From Comamonadaceae bacterium (GTDB taxonomy: Bacteria > Pseudomonadota > Gammaproteobacteria > Burkholderiales > Burkholderiaceae_C), in assembly GCA_008080595.1 (NCBI GenBank), contig VIKI01000016.1, positions 1 through 33,150 of the forward strand: a DNA stretch of 33,150 nucleotides, read 5' to 3'. Below, piece by piece: positions 8,710 through 16,095 of this stretch (positions are counted from its first letter, which is position 1; the number at the start of each line of letters is the position of its first letter). Under the pieces are notes generated by a model. The model was not told where the DNA came from. It made no database searches and worked only from the letters and a program-made list of their open reading frames with translations. Position numbers and translations under genes: made by a program.

Positions 8710-9651
8710 CTAAAGTTGCACCACAGACAGGCCCGGCAAGCTGGGTAGCGGGAATTCTTCGGCATCAAAGGCCTTGTCGCCATTGTCATCGGCAGTGCCT
8801 GTGATGTGGATGTTTTTGAAGTCATAACGCTTGCCATCCATCAAATGCGAGGGCACCACGTTTTGCAGCGCGGTGAACATGGTTTCGGTGCGGCCAGGGT
8901 ACTGGCGCTCCCACTGGTTCACCATGCGCTTGATTTCCTGGCGTTGCAGGTTTTCCTGGCTGCCGCACAGGCTGCACGGGATGATCGGGAACTGACGGTG
9001 TGCGGCCCAGGCGATCAGGTCTTTTTCAGCCACATGGGCCAGCGGGCGGATCACGATGTGGCCACCGTCGTCACTTACCAGCTTGGGCGGCATGCCTTTG
9101 AGCTTGCCAGCGAAGAACATGTTTAAAAAGAAGGTGTGCAACATGTCGTCGCGGTGGTGGCCCAGGGCAATTTTGGTGATTTTGAGCTTGTCGGCCACGC
9201 CGTACAAAATGCCCCGGCGCAGGCGGCTGCACAGGCTGCACATGGTTTTGCCCTCGGGCACCACTTTTTTGACAATACTGTAGGTGTCCTGGGTTTCGAT
9301 GTGGTACTCAATGCCCAGCTTGCTCAGGTAGTCGGGCAGGATATGCGCCGGAAAACCAGGCTGTTTCTGGTCCAGGTTGACGGCGACGATGTCAAAGTGG
9401 ATCGGGGCGCGTTTTTGCAGTTTCAGCAAGATGTCGAGCAGGCCAAAGCTGTCCTTGCCGCCGCTCACACAGACCATCACGCGGTCACCTTCCTCGATCA
9501 TGTTGAAGTCGATGATGGCCTGCCCGACCTGGCGGCACAGGCGTTTTTCGAGCTTGTGCACTTCGCGTTCGATTTTGGTTTTTTTGGATGTGGCAGGAAT
9601 GGCTTGGTCAGGTGTCGCCACAATTTCGGGTTCGGTGCAAAAGGTCGTCAT
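8710..9651 (-). CDS. ttcA: tRNA 2-thiocytidine(32) synthetase TtcA
   Basis: TtcA installs 2-thiocytidine at position 32 of some tRNAs using ATP and an iron-sulfur cluster. The PP-loop SGGKDS is at residues 63-68 and the paired cysteine motifs are CSLC at 138-141 and CSLC at 226-229, the standard TtcA arrangement. At 313 residues the length is normal. The N-terminal ~25 residues are variable and the ribosome-binding site is weak, so the exact start is less certain than the identity. folB and folM lie upstream on the same strand. Confidence 0.96.
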   Translation of the reverse strand: MTTFCTEPEIVATPDQAIPATSKKTKIEREVHKLEKRLCRQVGQAIIDFNMIEEGDRVMVCVSGGKDSFGLLDILLKLQKRAPIHFDIVAVNLDQKQPGFPAHILPDYLSKLGIEYHIETQDTYSIVKKVVPEGKTMCSLCSRLRRGILYGVADKLKITKIALGHHRDDMLHTFFLNMFFAGKLKGMPPKLVSDDGGHIVIRPLAHVAEKDLIAWAAHRQFPIIPCSLCGSQENLQRQEIKRMVNQWERQYPGRTETMFTALQNVVPSHLMDGKRYDFKNIHITGTADDNGDKAFDAEEFPLPSLPGLSVVQL

Positions 9652-9775
9652 GGTTGTTTTAAATCATTTTCTGGGGTGATGGCTGGCACCGGGCTTTGGA
9701 TGAGGTTTTTCAGGTTGCGCATCAAAATCAAATGGGCGGCGCACAGCAAGGTGCCACCTCTTCCGCGCACTTGAC

Positions 9776-9847
9776 TCAGTGCCAAGGCGCAGCTTGCGCC
9801 TTGAGTTGACGAAACAATGGGGCAGGAAAGTCAAGCGAGGTTTTCAT
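9776..9847 (-). pseudogene. Possible remnant of a ribbon-helix-helix (VapB-like) antitoxin gene
   Basis: A 23-codon reading frame starts with MKTSLDFPAPLFRQLKAQAA, which resembles the N-terminus of VapB-type antitoxins (MKTxLDIPxxLxRxLKxxAA), then stops. After the stop another frame stays open down to ttcA and ends in an ATGA overlap with its start. The break coincides with a perfect 9-bp inverted repeat (9783-9791 and 9795-9803, 3-base loop). No toxin gene is nearby. A coincidental match is possible because only about 20 residues agree. Confidence 0.35.
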
Positions 9848-9889
9848 GCCCGGATTCTATTTGGGCTGCATTTTTATATGCTTATATTT

Positions 9890-10273
9890 TTACCACTGCC
9901 CGGTTTCCATGCGAATCGCCACCTCGCAGTCGGCAAAAATTTCCAGCTTGGCAATCTTCACCCGCACGCCTTTTACGCCGGGCAGTTGCATCAGCCGGGT
10001 AGCCAGTTTGCCGATCAATGTTTCGAGCAGGTTGACGTGTTCGGCGGTGCATTCGTCGATGATGATTTTGCGCACCTTGCGGTAGTCCAGCACGTGCATG
10101 ATGTCGTCGTCCTTGGGCAACAGGGGCTGGTGGCCCAGGCTCAGTTCGGCATCGACCTGGATCGGCTGCGGGGCGGTTTTTTCGGACTCCAGAATGCCCA
10201 GGTTGGCATCAAAGCGCAAGCCGGTTAATGTCAGAATTTGCTGGCCTACGGCGTGGCTGTGGGGTGTGGTCAT
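9890..10273 (-). CDS. folB: Dihydroneopterin aldolase FolB
   Basis: FolB converts 7,8-dihydroneopterin to 6-hydroxymethyl-dihydropterin in tetrahydrofolate synthesis. The 127-residue protein has the family pattern: LTGLRFDANLGILESEK at the front, the central DYRKVRKII and HVNLLETLIGKLA segments, and the ending ADCEVAIRMET. The gene lies 27 bp downstream of folM, an organisation that groups two folate genes. A run of nine C on the coding strand (10281-10289) sits just before the start codon, where a ribosome-binding site would be expected. Confidence 0.93.
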   Translation of the reverse strand: MTTPHSHAVGQQILTLTGLRFDANLGILESEKTAPQPIQVDAELSLGHQPLLPKDDDIMHVLDYRKVRKIIIDECTAEHVNLLETLIGKLATRLMQLPGVKGVRVKIAKLEIFADCEVAIRMETGQW

Positions 10274-10300
10274 GGTGCGTGGGGGGGGGTAAGGTGCAGA

Positions 10301-11104
10301 TCAAAGCAAAGAGAAGTCGCGCTCGAATTTCATCAGGTGCTGACCGCCATCGACCAGCAGTGTGGTGCCGGTGATGGACTGATTGCTCAGGGCAAAAGCC
10401 ACCGTGGCGGCCACATCGGCGGCAGTGGACGAGTGGCCCAGCGGTGAGAGTTTGTGCAGCGCTTCAAATTTTTCAGGGGTCAACATGTGGCTGGTGAGCG
10501 TCAGGCCGGGGGCCACCCCCACCACCCGCACGCGCGGAGCCAGTGCCAGCGCCAGCATGGTGTTGGCCGACTCCAGCGCCGCTTTGGACAGGGTGTAGCT
10601 GACAAAGTCGGGGTTGGGGTTCCACAACTTTTGATCCAGCAGGTTCACCACCGCGCCTGTGGCATCGCGGCTGGCCAGGTGCTCATGCAGCGCCTGACTG
10701 AGCAAAATCGCCGCCCCGGCGTTGGCTCGCATGTGTTTTTCCATGGCGGCAAAGCTGAAGGTCTGGGGGGTGTCATGCTCAAAGGTGCTGGCACTGTTGA
10801 CCAGCGCGTCCACATGACCGAGTTTCTCAATCACCTCAGGGAACAGATGCCGTACCGCAGTTTCATTCCCAAGATTGGCACGAAAAGAGGCACTAACCCC
10901 CGCCAATGCTGCGCAAGCAGCTACTGTTTTACGAGCATCTTCAACCGAATCACGGTAATGCACAGCGACCCGCCAACCGGCTTTGGCCAGAGTCAGGGCA
11001 ATCTCGCGCCCCAGGCGTTTGGCGGCTCCGGTGACCAGCACCGTGGGTTGGCGCGGCAAGTGGGTCGCGGCGGTGAAGTCAGGATCAGATTCGAGGGAGG
11101 ACAT
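10301..11104 (-). CDS. folM: Short-chain dehydrogenase, FolM/pteridine-reductase-like
   Basis: The protein is a classical SDR of about 267 residues. The cofactor loop TGAAKRLG at about 25-32 is of the pteridine-reductase form, NSAS replaces the usual NNAG, and the catalytic YTLSK follows. Together with folB directly downstream this supports dihydromonapterin or dihydrofolate reduction. I chose the ATG at 11104 (MSSLESD), since the longer in-frame version runs through the divergent methyltransferase start and does not look like the family. The segment around residues 56-72 is encoded by repeat copy R6. Confidence 0.85.
   Translation of the reverse strand: MSSLESDPDFTAATHLPRQPTVLVTGAAKRLGREIALTLAKAGWRVAVHYRDSVEDARKTVAACAALAGVSASFRANLGNETAVRHLFPEVIEKLGHVDALVNSASTFEHDTPQTFSFAAMEKHMRANAGAAILLSQALHEHLASRDATGAVVNLLDQKLWNPNPDFVSYTLSKAALESANTMLALALAPRVRVVGVAPGLTLTSHMLTPEKFEALHKLSPLGHSSTAADVAATVAFALSNQSITGTTLLVDGGQHLMKFERDFSLL
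10887..10936. repeat. Interspersed repeat, copy R6, within folM
   Basis: On the minus strand it starts GCTCGTAAAACAGTAGC, continues with GTAGCTGCTTGCGCA (the best conserved block of the family) and ends in TTAGTGCCTC. The middle has diverged toward GC-rich codons. The local codon choice differs from the rest of the gene. Confidence 0.5.
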
Positions 11105-11123
11105 TCGGGGACAATTCCAGACT

Positions 11124-12266
11124 ATGACAACACAGACAAGTTTAACGAGTGCGCTTTCAGAGCGCATCACCCAAGCAATCCACCAGGCCGGTGGCTGGAT
11201 CGGTTTTGATACTTTCATGGATTTGGCGCTGTATGCCCCCGGCCTGGGCTACTACGCCCATGGCAGCACCAAATTTGGCACCTTGCCCTACACCGTACAA
11301 GACGGAGCCAAGGTGGCCGGCAGTGATTTTGTCACCGCGCCGGAAATCACCCCGCTGTATGGCTGGACGCTGGCCAAGCAGGTGGCGCAAGCCTTTGAGG
11401 TCACGGGTACGCACGAAATCTGGGAATTTGGTGCCGGCTCTGGCGCACTGGCGTTGCAAGTGTTGCAGGCCTTGCAAGCCATGGGGGTAGCCGTGTCGCG
11501 CTACACCCTTGTGGACATTTCAGACAGTTTGCGGGCGCGTCAACAAACCACTTTGGCAGCCTTTGCCGATCAGGTACGCTGGGTCAACAGCTTGCCAGAC
11601 GACATGCAGGGCGTGGTGCTGGGCAACGAGGTGCTGGATGCCATGCCGGTGAAATTGCTGGCGCGTGTAGGCGGCGTGTGGCATGAGCGCGGTGTGGTGC
11701 TGGGGGCTGCCGATGCCGCAGGCACGCCCGGCTTTGTCTGGCAAGACCGAGCCACGGAGTTGCGTCCCTCTTTGGCGATTCCGGGTGAGCACGATTACCT
11801 GACCGAAATTCACCCGCAAGGTGAATCCTTTGTGCGCACCCTGGGCCACAAACTCAGCGCCGGGGCCATTTTCCTGATCGACTATGGTTTCCCCGAGTCT
11901 GAGTACTACCACCCGCAGCGCCACATGGGCACAGTGATGTGCCACCAGGCCCATCAGGTGGACGATGACCCCTTGAGCCGGGTTGGCCAGAAAGACATCA
12001 CCGCCCACGTCAACTTCACCGGCGTAGCCATGGCGGGTAATGAGGCTGATCTGGGCGTGCTGGGCTACTGCAACCAGGCCCGGTTTTTAATGAACTGCGG
12101 TTTTCTCACCCAGCTGGAAGCGGCAGACCTGCCGACCCGGGTGATGGCGCAAAAACTCATCATGGAGCATGAAATGGGTGAATTTTTCAAGGTAATCGGG
12201 TTCTACAAGGGTGAGCCCTGGCAGGCCCTCGGTTTTGATGTGGGCGACAAAACCCACACCCTGTAG
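11124..12266 (+). CDS. MidA/NDUFAF7-like SAM-dependent methyltransferase
   Basis: The 380-residue protein belongs to the DUF185 (Methyltransf_28) family, which includes mitochondrial NDUFAF7/MidA, a protein arginine methyltransferase that assists complex I assembly. The N-terminus has the family pattern FMDLALYAPGLGYY and the SAM-binding loop EFGAGSG is at 101-107. The later LGNEVLDAMPVKL and LIDYGFPESEYYHPQR segments are also typical. The ATG at 11124 fits the family start. Only 19 bp separate it from the divergent folM start, so each promoter must extend into the other gene or the mRNAs have almost no leader. The bacterial substrate is unknown. Confidence 0.9.
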   Translation: MTTQTSLTSALSERITQAIHQAGGWIGFDTFMDLALYAPGLGYYAHGSTKFGTLPYTVQDGAKVAGSDFVTAPEITPLYGWTLAKQVAQAFEVTGTHEIWEFGAGSGALALQVLQALQAMGVAVSRYTLVDISDSLRARQQTTLAAFADQVRWVNSLPDDMQGVVLGNEVLDAMPVKLLARVGGVWHERGVVLGAADAAGTPGFVWQDRATELRPSLAIPGEHDYLTEIHPQGESFVRTLGHKLSAGAIFLIDYGFPESEYYHPQRHMGTVMCHQAHQVDDDPLSRVGQKDITAHVNFTGVAMAGNEADLGVLGYCNQARFLMNCGFLTQLEAADLPTRVMAQKLIMEHEMGEFFKVIGFYKGEPWQALGFDVGDKTHTL

Positions 12267-12275
12267 GGCTGCGCC

Positions 12276-12470
12276 ATGATTCGCTGGCTGATCGTTGTTT
12301 TTCTGGTGCTGGTGCTGATCAATGGCTTCACACCGTGGCTGCAAAAACTGGGCTTTGGCCGCCTGCCGGGCGACTTGCGTTTTCGGCTCTTTGGCAAAGA
12401 GTTCTTCATTCCCCTGACCAGCACCATCATCCTGAGTTTGGTGGCTGCGGCCATTTCGCGTTTTCTTTGA
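12276..12470 (+). CDS. DUF2905 small membrane protein
   Basis: The 64-residue product has a hydrophobic N-terminal helix, a conserved middle segment LGRLPGD-like (FGRLPGDLRFRLFGKEFFIPL) and a second hydrophobic helix. This is the layout of the DUF2905 family of two-helix inner-membrane proteins, whose function is unknown. It begins 9 bp after the methyltransferase stop, so co-transcription is likely. Confidence 0.85.
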   Translation: MIRWLIVVFLVLVLINGFTPWLQKLGFGRLPGDLRFRLFGKEFFIPLTSTIILSLVAAAISRFL

Positions 12471-12571
12471 GTCCTTGTTGATGCGGATCAAATTTGGCGT
12501 ATTTCGCAGGCATAGACTGTCTGCAAACAAATGCCTTTGGCGTGGGATTCAAACCACAGGGATGTTGGCCA

Positions 12572-12599
12572 GAGCAGGGTCTCTTGAGCAGGGTCTCTT
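12572..12599 (+). repeat. 14-bp tandem duplication
   Basis: GAGCAGGGTCTCTT occurs twice head to tail (12572-12585 and 12586-12599), 18 bp before the TTG start of the first tandem diguanylate cyclase. It is probably a slippage product in the leader region. Confidence 0.7.
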
Positions 12600-12617
12600 G
12601 AAATGTAGGCGATTGTT

Positions 12618-13859
12618 TTGAAGAACTTTTTTGTCAGATTGCAGGCTTGGCATGACGAGCACAACCAGGTTGCCCATGAGGCGCTGTTGGAAAACCTGAG
12701 CCGCTTGCCCTGGATTCTGGCGGCCATGTTGCCATTGCTGGGCTTGGGGTGGTATCTGGCTTGGGGTGGTCATGCCAACCCCAACCCCGCAATCACTCGG
12801 TGGTCCGGGTTGATTGGCTGGATGGATCTGGTGATGTTGCTTGGCCTGTCTGCTTTGCTGATGGTGGTGCGCTGGCGCAAGCTCAACGAACGTGTGACCC
12901 CGCTGAGCCGCCTGTTGCCTGGCGTGCTGGCATCTCTCTTTGTTGGTTTTGGCCTGACTTTGTCTACGCTGTCGCAGTGGTTTTTGCCATCGGCCACCAT
13001 GTATGTGCTGAGTTGTGTATTCGCAGGCACCTTGCTGTTGATACGCCCCAGCATCATGGCGTTGATTTATCTGACCAGCCTCGCCATTTTTTATACCGTG
13101 CTAGGCCACACTGTGACGACTTGGGGTGTGCTGGTGATCATGTGTTTTCATGGTGGCCTTGCGGCGGCCCTGGGCATGTGTTTGTCACTGTTGCTGTGGC
13201 GAAGGTACACCTTGACCGAACTGTTGCACCGACAAGTGCAAGCCCAAGGCCTGGCCCTGGAAGCCCAAAACGCCGAACTTGCGCTGCAGAAGATCCGGCT
13301 GGAAACGCTCTCCCATCACGACCCTTTGACCGGCCTGTTGAACCGCCGGGCCTTTGAAATCCAGGCGGATATGGCCCTGAGCCGGGCTCGCCGTGATGGC
13401 ACGGGTTTGGCCGTCATCATGCTGGATCTGGATCATTTCAAGCGTGTCAACGACCAGCATGGTCACCCCGCAGGAGATGCAGCCATCAAATTCATGGCCC
13501 GTGTGATCCAGAGCAGCGTGCGCGACACCGATCTGGCGGCACGTGTGGGAGGTGAGGAGTTCATGCTGTTGCTGCCTGCCACCAGCGCACTTGCGGCGGG
13601 TGGTGTGGCCGAAAAAATCAGGCAACGTGTGGCCTTGACCTCCATCGAGGTGGGGGGTGACCTGACGGTGCGGGTGACCATCAGCGCGGGTGTCACGGCC
13701 TGGGAGGTGGGTCATGTCGGCAGTTTTGAAGACCTGTACGCCGCCGCCGACGCTGCCTTGTACGCTGCCAAACGTGCTGGTCGTAATCGGGTGATGTTCT
13801 CCGATGGGGTTGCCCATGCACAAAATAAGCCTGTAGAGCTTATTCCTCAAGCGCATTAA
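12618..13859 (+). CDS. Membrane diguanylate cyclase, first of a tandem pair
   Basis: The 413-residue protein has an N-terminal cytoplasmic stretch with HNQVAHEALLENLSRLPWIL (15-34), about six predicted membrane helices between 31 and 194, a coiled coil near 200-232 and a C-terminal GGDEF domain. The active-site motif is GGEEF at 311-315 and the inhibition site RDTD is at 302-305, so cyclic di-GMP synthesis is expected. The membrane region is not one I can name, though it has the form of a MASE-type sensor. The start is TTG at 12618, supported by alignment with the second copy. The last residues (PVELIPQAH) are encoded by repeat copy R5. The second copy begins 9 bp downstream. Confidence 0.9.
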   Translation: MKNFFVRLQAWHDEHNQVAHEALLENLSRLPWILAAMLPLLGLGWYLAWGGHANPNPAITRWSGLIGWMDLVMLLGLSALLMVVRWRKLNERVTPLSRLLPGVLASLFVGFGLTLSTLSQWFLPSATMYVLSCVFAGTLLLIRPSIMALIYLTSLAIFYTVLGHTVTTWGVLVIMCFHGGLAAALGMCLSLLLWRRYTLTELLHRQVQAQGLALEAQNAELALQKIRLETLSHHDPLTGLLNRRAFEIQADMALSRARRDGTGLAVIMLDLDHFKRVNDQHGHPAGDAAIKFMARVIQSSVRDTDLAARVGGEEFMLLLPATSALAAGGVAEKIRQRVALTSIEVGGDLTVRVTISAGVTAWEVGHVGSFEDLYAAADAALYAAKRAGRNRVMFSDGVAHAQNKPVELIPQAH

Positions 13860-13875
13860 GCTCTTATTTTGATGA
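13829..13875. repeat. Interspersed repeat, copy R5, at the junction of the tandem cyclase genes
   Basis: On the plus strand the blocks GCCTGTAGAGCTTATT, TCAAGCGCAT and AAGCTCTTATTTT match R1 in order and spacing. The copy supplies the last codons and the stop of the first cyclase gene and reaches the start codons of the second. Confidence 0.6.
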
Positions 13876-15083
13876 TGAAAAATTTGAACCATTTGCGTCA
13901 TCAACTGGCACGGTGGCATGTACAGCACAACCAGGTGGCGGATCAGGCTTTGCTGGAAAACCTGGGGAGATTGCCTTGGATTCTGCGGCTTGTGGTGCCA
14001 CTGATGGCCATTGCCTTCTTGCGTGCCTGGTTCTATCCGACCCATGGGGTGCGTAGTGCCGAGCTGTTTTTTCGCTTGATTGCCTGGATGGATTTGGTGA
14101 CGTTCATTTGGCTGGCTTTGCTGTTGTGGTTGATGCACCTCAATCAGTGGTCCCGGCGGATCACTCCATTCAGCCGATCTCTGCCATGGGTCTTCACGGT
14201 TCATTTTGTGCTGTTGGGTGCGGTGATTTCAAGCATGTCGCCCTGGACACTGCCATCCTCCACCATGTATGTGCTCAGTTGCGTTTTTGTCGGCACATTG
14301 TTTTTGCTGCGCCCACGCTGGATGCTCCTGATGTATGCCAGCAGTTACGCGGTCTTGTTTGTCGGCGTGGAGTGGTCTACAGAGGCCTGGAATATCAAGG
14401 AAACTTTGCGGTTTCACGGCGGATTGTCAGCCGTTTTGGGAGCCTGTTTGTCGTTGGTGCTGTGGCGCAGGTACACGGTGACAGAGTTGTTGCGAAAAAA
14501 AGTGGCTGTTCAAAGCCTTCGGCTGAAAGCCCAGAATGCCAGACTGATGCAACAAAAAATTCAACTCAAAAGCCTGTCCTTGCATGACCCCTTGACGGGT
14601 TTGCTGAACCGCCGCGCCTTTGAAGCCCAGGCTGAGCATGCGCTCAGTCGGGCTCGTCGTGATGGCTCGGGTTTGGCCGCAGTGATGCTGGATTTAGACC
14701 ATTTCAAGCGGGTGAACGATCAATACGGTCACCCCGCTGGGGATGAAGTCATCAAATATGTGGCTGGAGTGTTGCGCAGCAGTGTGCGTGAGTCTGACTT
14801 GGTGGCCCGTGTCGGGGGCGAAGAATTCATGGTGTTGCTGCCGGGCACGGCTCAAGATGCCGCCATAGAGGTGGCAGAAAAGATCCGCAGACGGGTGGCG
14901 CAATCTCCGGTACGGATGAGTGCCGCCGAACAGGTCGACATGACGATCAGCGCCGGGGTAGCCGCATTGACTAACAAGCATCTTGGCGAGTTTGCCTTGT
15001 TGTATGCCGCCGCAGATTTGGCGCTGTACCAAGCCAAGCGACTGGGGCGCAACCGGGTCGAGGTGGCCGAGACCGTTTCTTGA
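13869..15083 (+). CDS. Membrane diguanylate cyclase, second of a tandem pair
   Basis: This 404-residue paralogue matches the upstream gene along its whole length. It keeps HNQVADQALLENLGRLPWIL at 20-39, the multi-helix membrane region to about 199, the TLPSSTMYVLSCVFVGTL segment, the coiled coil and the GGDEF domain. The active site GGEEF is at 316-320 and the inhibition site RESD at 307-310, so it should also be active. Similarity is highest in the GGDEF domain and lower in the periplasmic-side loops, as expected if the sensed signals have diverged after a duplication. The start may be the TTG at 13869 or the ATGs at 13872 or 13875. Translation is probably coupled to the first gene. Confidence 0.9.
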   Translation: MMMKNLNHLRHQLARWHVQHNQVADQALLENLGRLPWILRLVVPLMAIAFLRAWFYPTHGVRSAELFFRLIAWMDLVTFIWLALLLWLMHLNQWSRRITPFSRSLPWVFTVHFVLLGAVISSMSPWTLPSSTMYVLSCVFVGTLFLLRPRWMLLMYASSYAVLFVGVEWSTEAWNIKETLRFHGGLSAVLGACLSLVLWRRYTVTELLRKKVAVQSLRLKAQNARLMQQKIQLKSLSLHDPLTGLLNRRAFEAQAEHALSRARRDGSGLAAVMLDLDHFKRVNDQYGHPAGDEVIKYVAGVLRSSVRESDLVARVGGEEFMVLLPGTAQDAAIEVAEKIRRRVAQSPVRMSAAEQVDMTISAGVAALTNKHLGEFALLYAAADLALYQAKRLGRNRVEVAETVS

Positions 15084-15165
15084 AGCGGTTTAGAGGATGG
15101 GTCGAGGTGGTTGCCCTTGAATTTTGATCCGGCAACAGCATGTTCTAAGCCAGAAAGGTTTCACC

Positions 15166-15609
15166 ATGACAGATTCATTGCACATTGTTTGCCCCCATTG
15201 CCACACCACCAACCGCGTGGTTTCCGACCAGCTTGGGCATGCGCCTGATTGCGGCAGTTGTCACCAGCCGCTGTTTGTGGCGCACTCCACTGCGCTGGAT
15301 GAGGCCAGTTTCGAGCGCCACATTGGCCGCAATCACATCCCCGTACTGGTGGACTTTTGGGCCCCGTGGTGCGGCCCGTGCCGCCAGATGGCCCCTGGTT
15401 TTGAGCAGGCTGCAGCCCAGCTTGAGCCGCATGTGCGGGTGGCAAAAGTGGACACCGAGGCCCATCAGAATCTGGGGGCTCGCTTCAATATCCGCAGCAT
15501 TCCCACCCTGGCTTTGTTTGTCGGTGGGCGAGAGGTGGCACGCCAGGCCGGAGCCATGGGTGCGGCCGACATCGTCCGCTGGACGCAGCAGCACCTGCCC
15601 AAGCGGTAA
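15166..15609 (+). CDS. trxC: Thioredoxin 2 (TrxC)
   Basis: This is a cytoplasmic thioredoxin with an N-terminal zinc finger. The finger cysteines are C9, C12, C29 and C32 (CPHC and CGSC), the active site WCGPC is at 68-72, and the cis-proline loop SIPT ends at about 114. At 147 residues it has normal TrxC length. The ATG at 15166 follows AAAGG at suitable spacing. An upstream in-frame start at 15124 would add 14 residues outside the family pattern. TrxC is often linked to oxidative stress, but no OxyR site could be identified by eye. Confidence 0.95.
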   Translation: MTDSLHIVCPHCHTTNRVVSDQLGHAPDCGSCHQPLFVAHSTALDEASFERHIGRNHIPVLVDFWAPWCGPCRQMAPGFEQAAAQLEPHVRVAKVDTEAHQNLGARFNIRSIPTLALFVGGREVARQAGAMGAADIVRWTQQHLPKR

Positions 15610-15680
15610 CGTACTGGGCCGGTAACTCGGGTGGTTTCCTGGGCTTAGCATCCTGCTACATTGACCTGCCAAAACCCTCC

Positions 15681-16052
15681 ATGCACTCAGCTCTGCAAAC
15701 CGTTGCCCATATTGAACGCACCATCCGCCCGTGGGGCTGGTATGAAACCGTGTCTGAAGCACCGGGTCACAAAATCAAACGGATTGGGGTGCTGCCAGGC
15801 CAGCGCATCAGCCTGCAAAAGCATCAGCACCGGTCAGAGCATTGGGTGGTGGTGCAAGGTATGGCCCGGGTTACCCTGGATACGCTCACTTTTGATTTGA
15901 AAACCGGCGAGCACTGTGACATTGCCTTGGGTCAAGTACACCGCCTGAGCAACCTGACCACACAACGGGTTGAGATCATTGAAGTACAGTTTGGGACTTA
16001 TTTGGGTGAAGACGATGTGGTGCGCCTGGTGGATGATTACGGACGCGCCTGA
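15681..16052 (+). CDS. Stand-alone cupin resembling the mannose-6-phosphate isomerase domain of ManC/AlgA
   Basis: The 123-residue protein equals the C-terminal cupin domain of type II mannose-6-phosphate isomerase/mannose-1-phosphate guanylyltransferase. It has RPWGWYE near 16-22, GQRISLQKHQHRSEHWVVVQGMA with the metal-binding histidines near 40-62, and IALGQVHRLSN near 81-91. The guanylyltransferase half is absent. It may isomerise mannose-6-phosphate and fructose-6-phosphate, which fits the sugar kinase and sugar importer genes that follow, but isolated cupins of this type have not all been tested. No good ribosome-binding site is visible before the ATG. Confidence 0.82.
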   Translation: MHSALQTVAHIERTIRPWGWYETVSEAPGHKIKRIGVLPGQRISLQKHQHRSEHWVVVQGMARVTLDTLTFDLKTGEHCDIALGQVHRLSNLTTQRVEIIEVQFGTYLGEDDVVRLVDDYGRA

Positions 16053-16095
16053 ACACAACCTGGCGTGGCGGTCGCCGCGCTGACCTCTTGACGAA

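Noticed and set aside
12471-12617. Structured RNA in the leader of the tandem cyclases
   Set aside because: Only short dyads (AGAC/GTCT, GGCAT/ATGCC) and the 14-bp tandem repeat are present; no known cyclic di-GMP riboswitch pattern was recognised.
13185-14204. 339-codon open frame on the minus strand across the tandem cyclases
   Set aside because: It is antisense to two GGDEF genes with conserved active sites; composition is that of a shadow frame.
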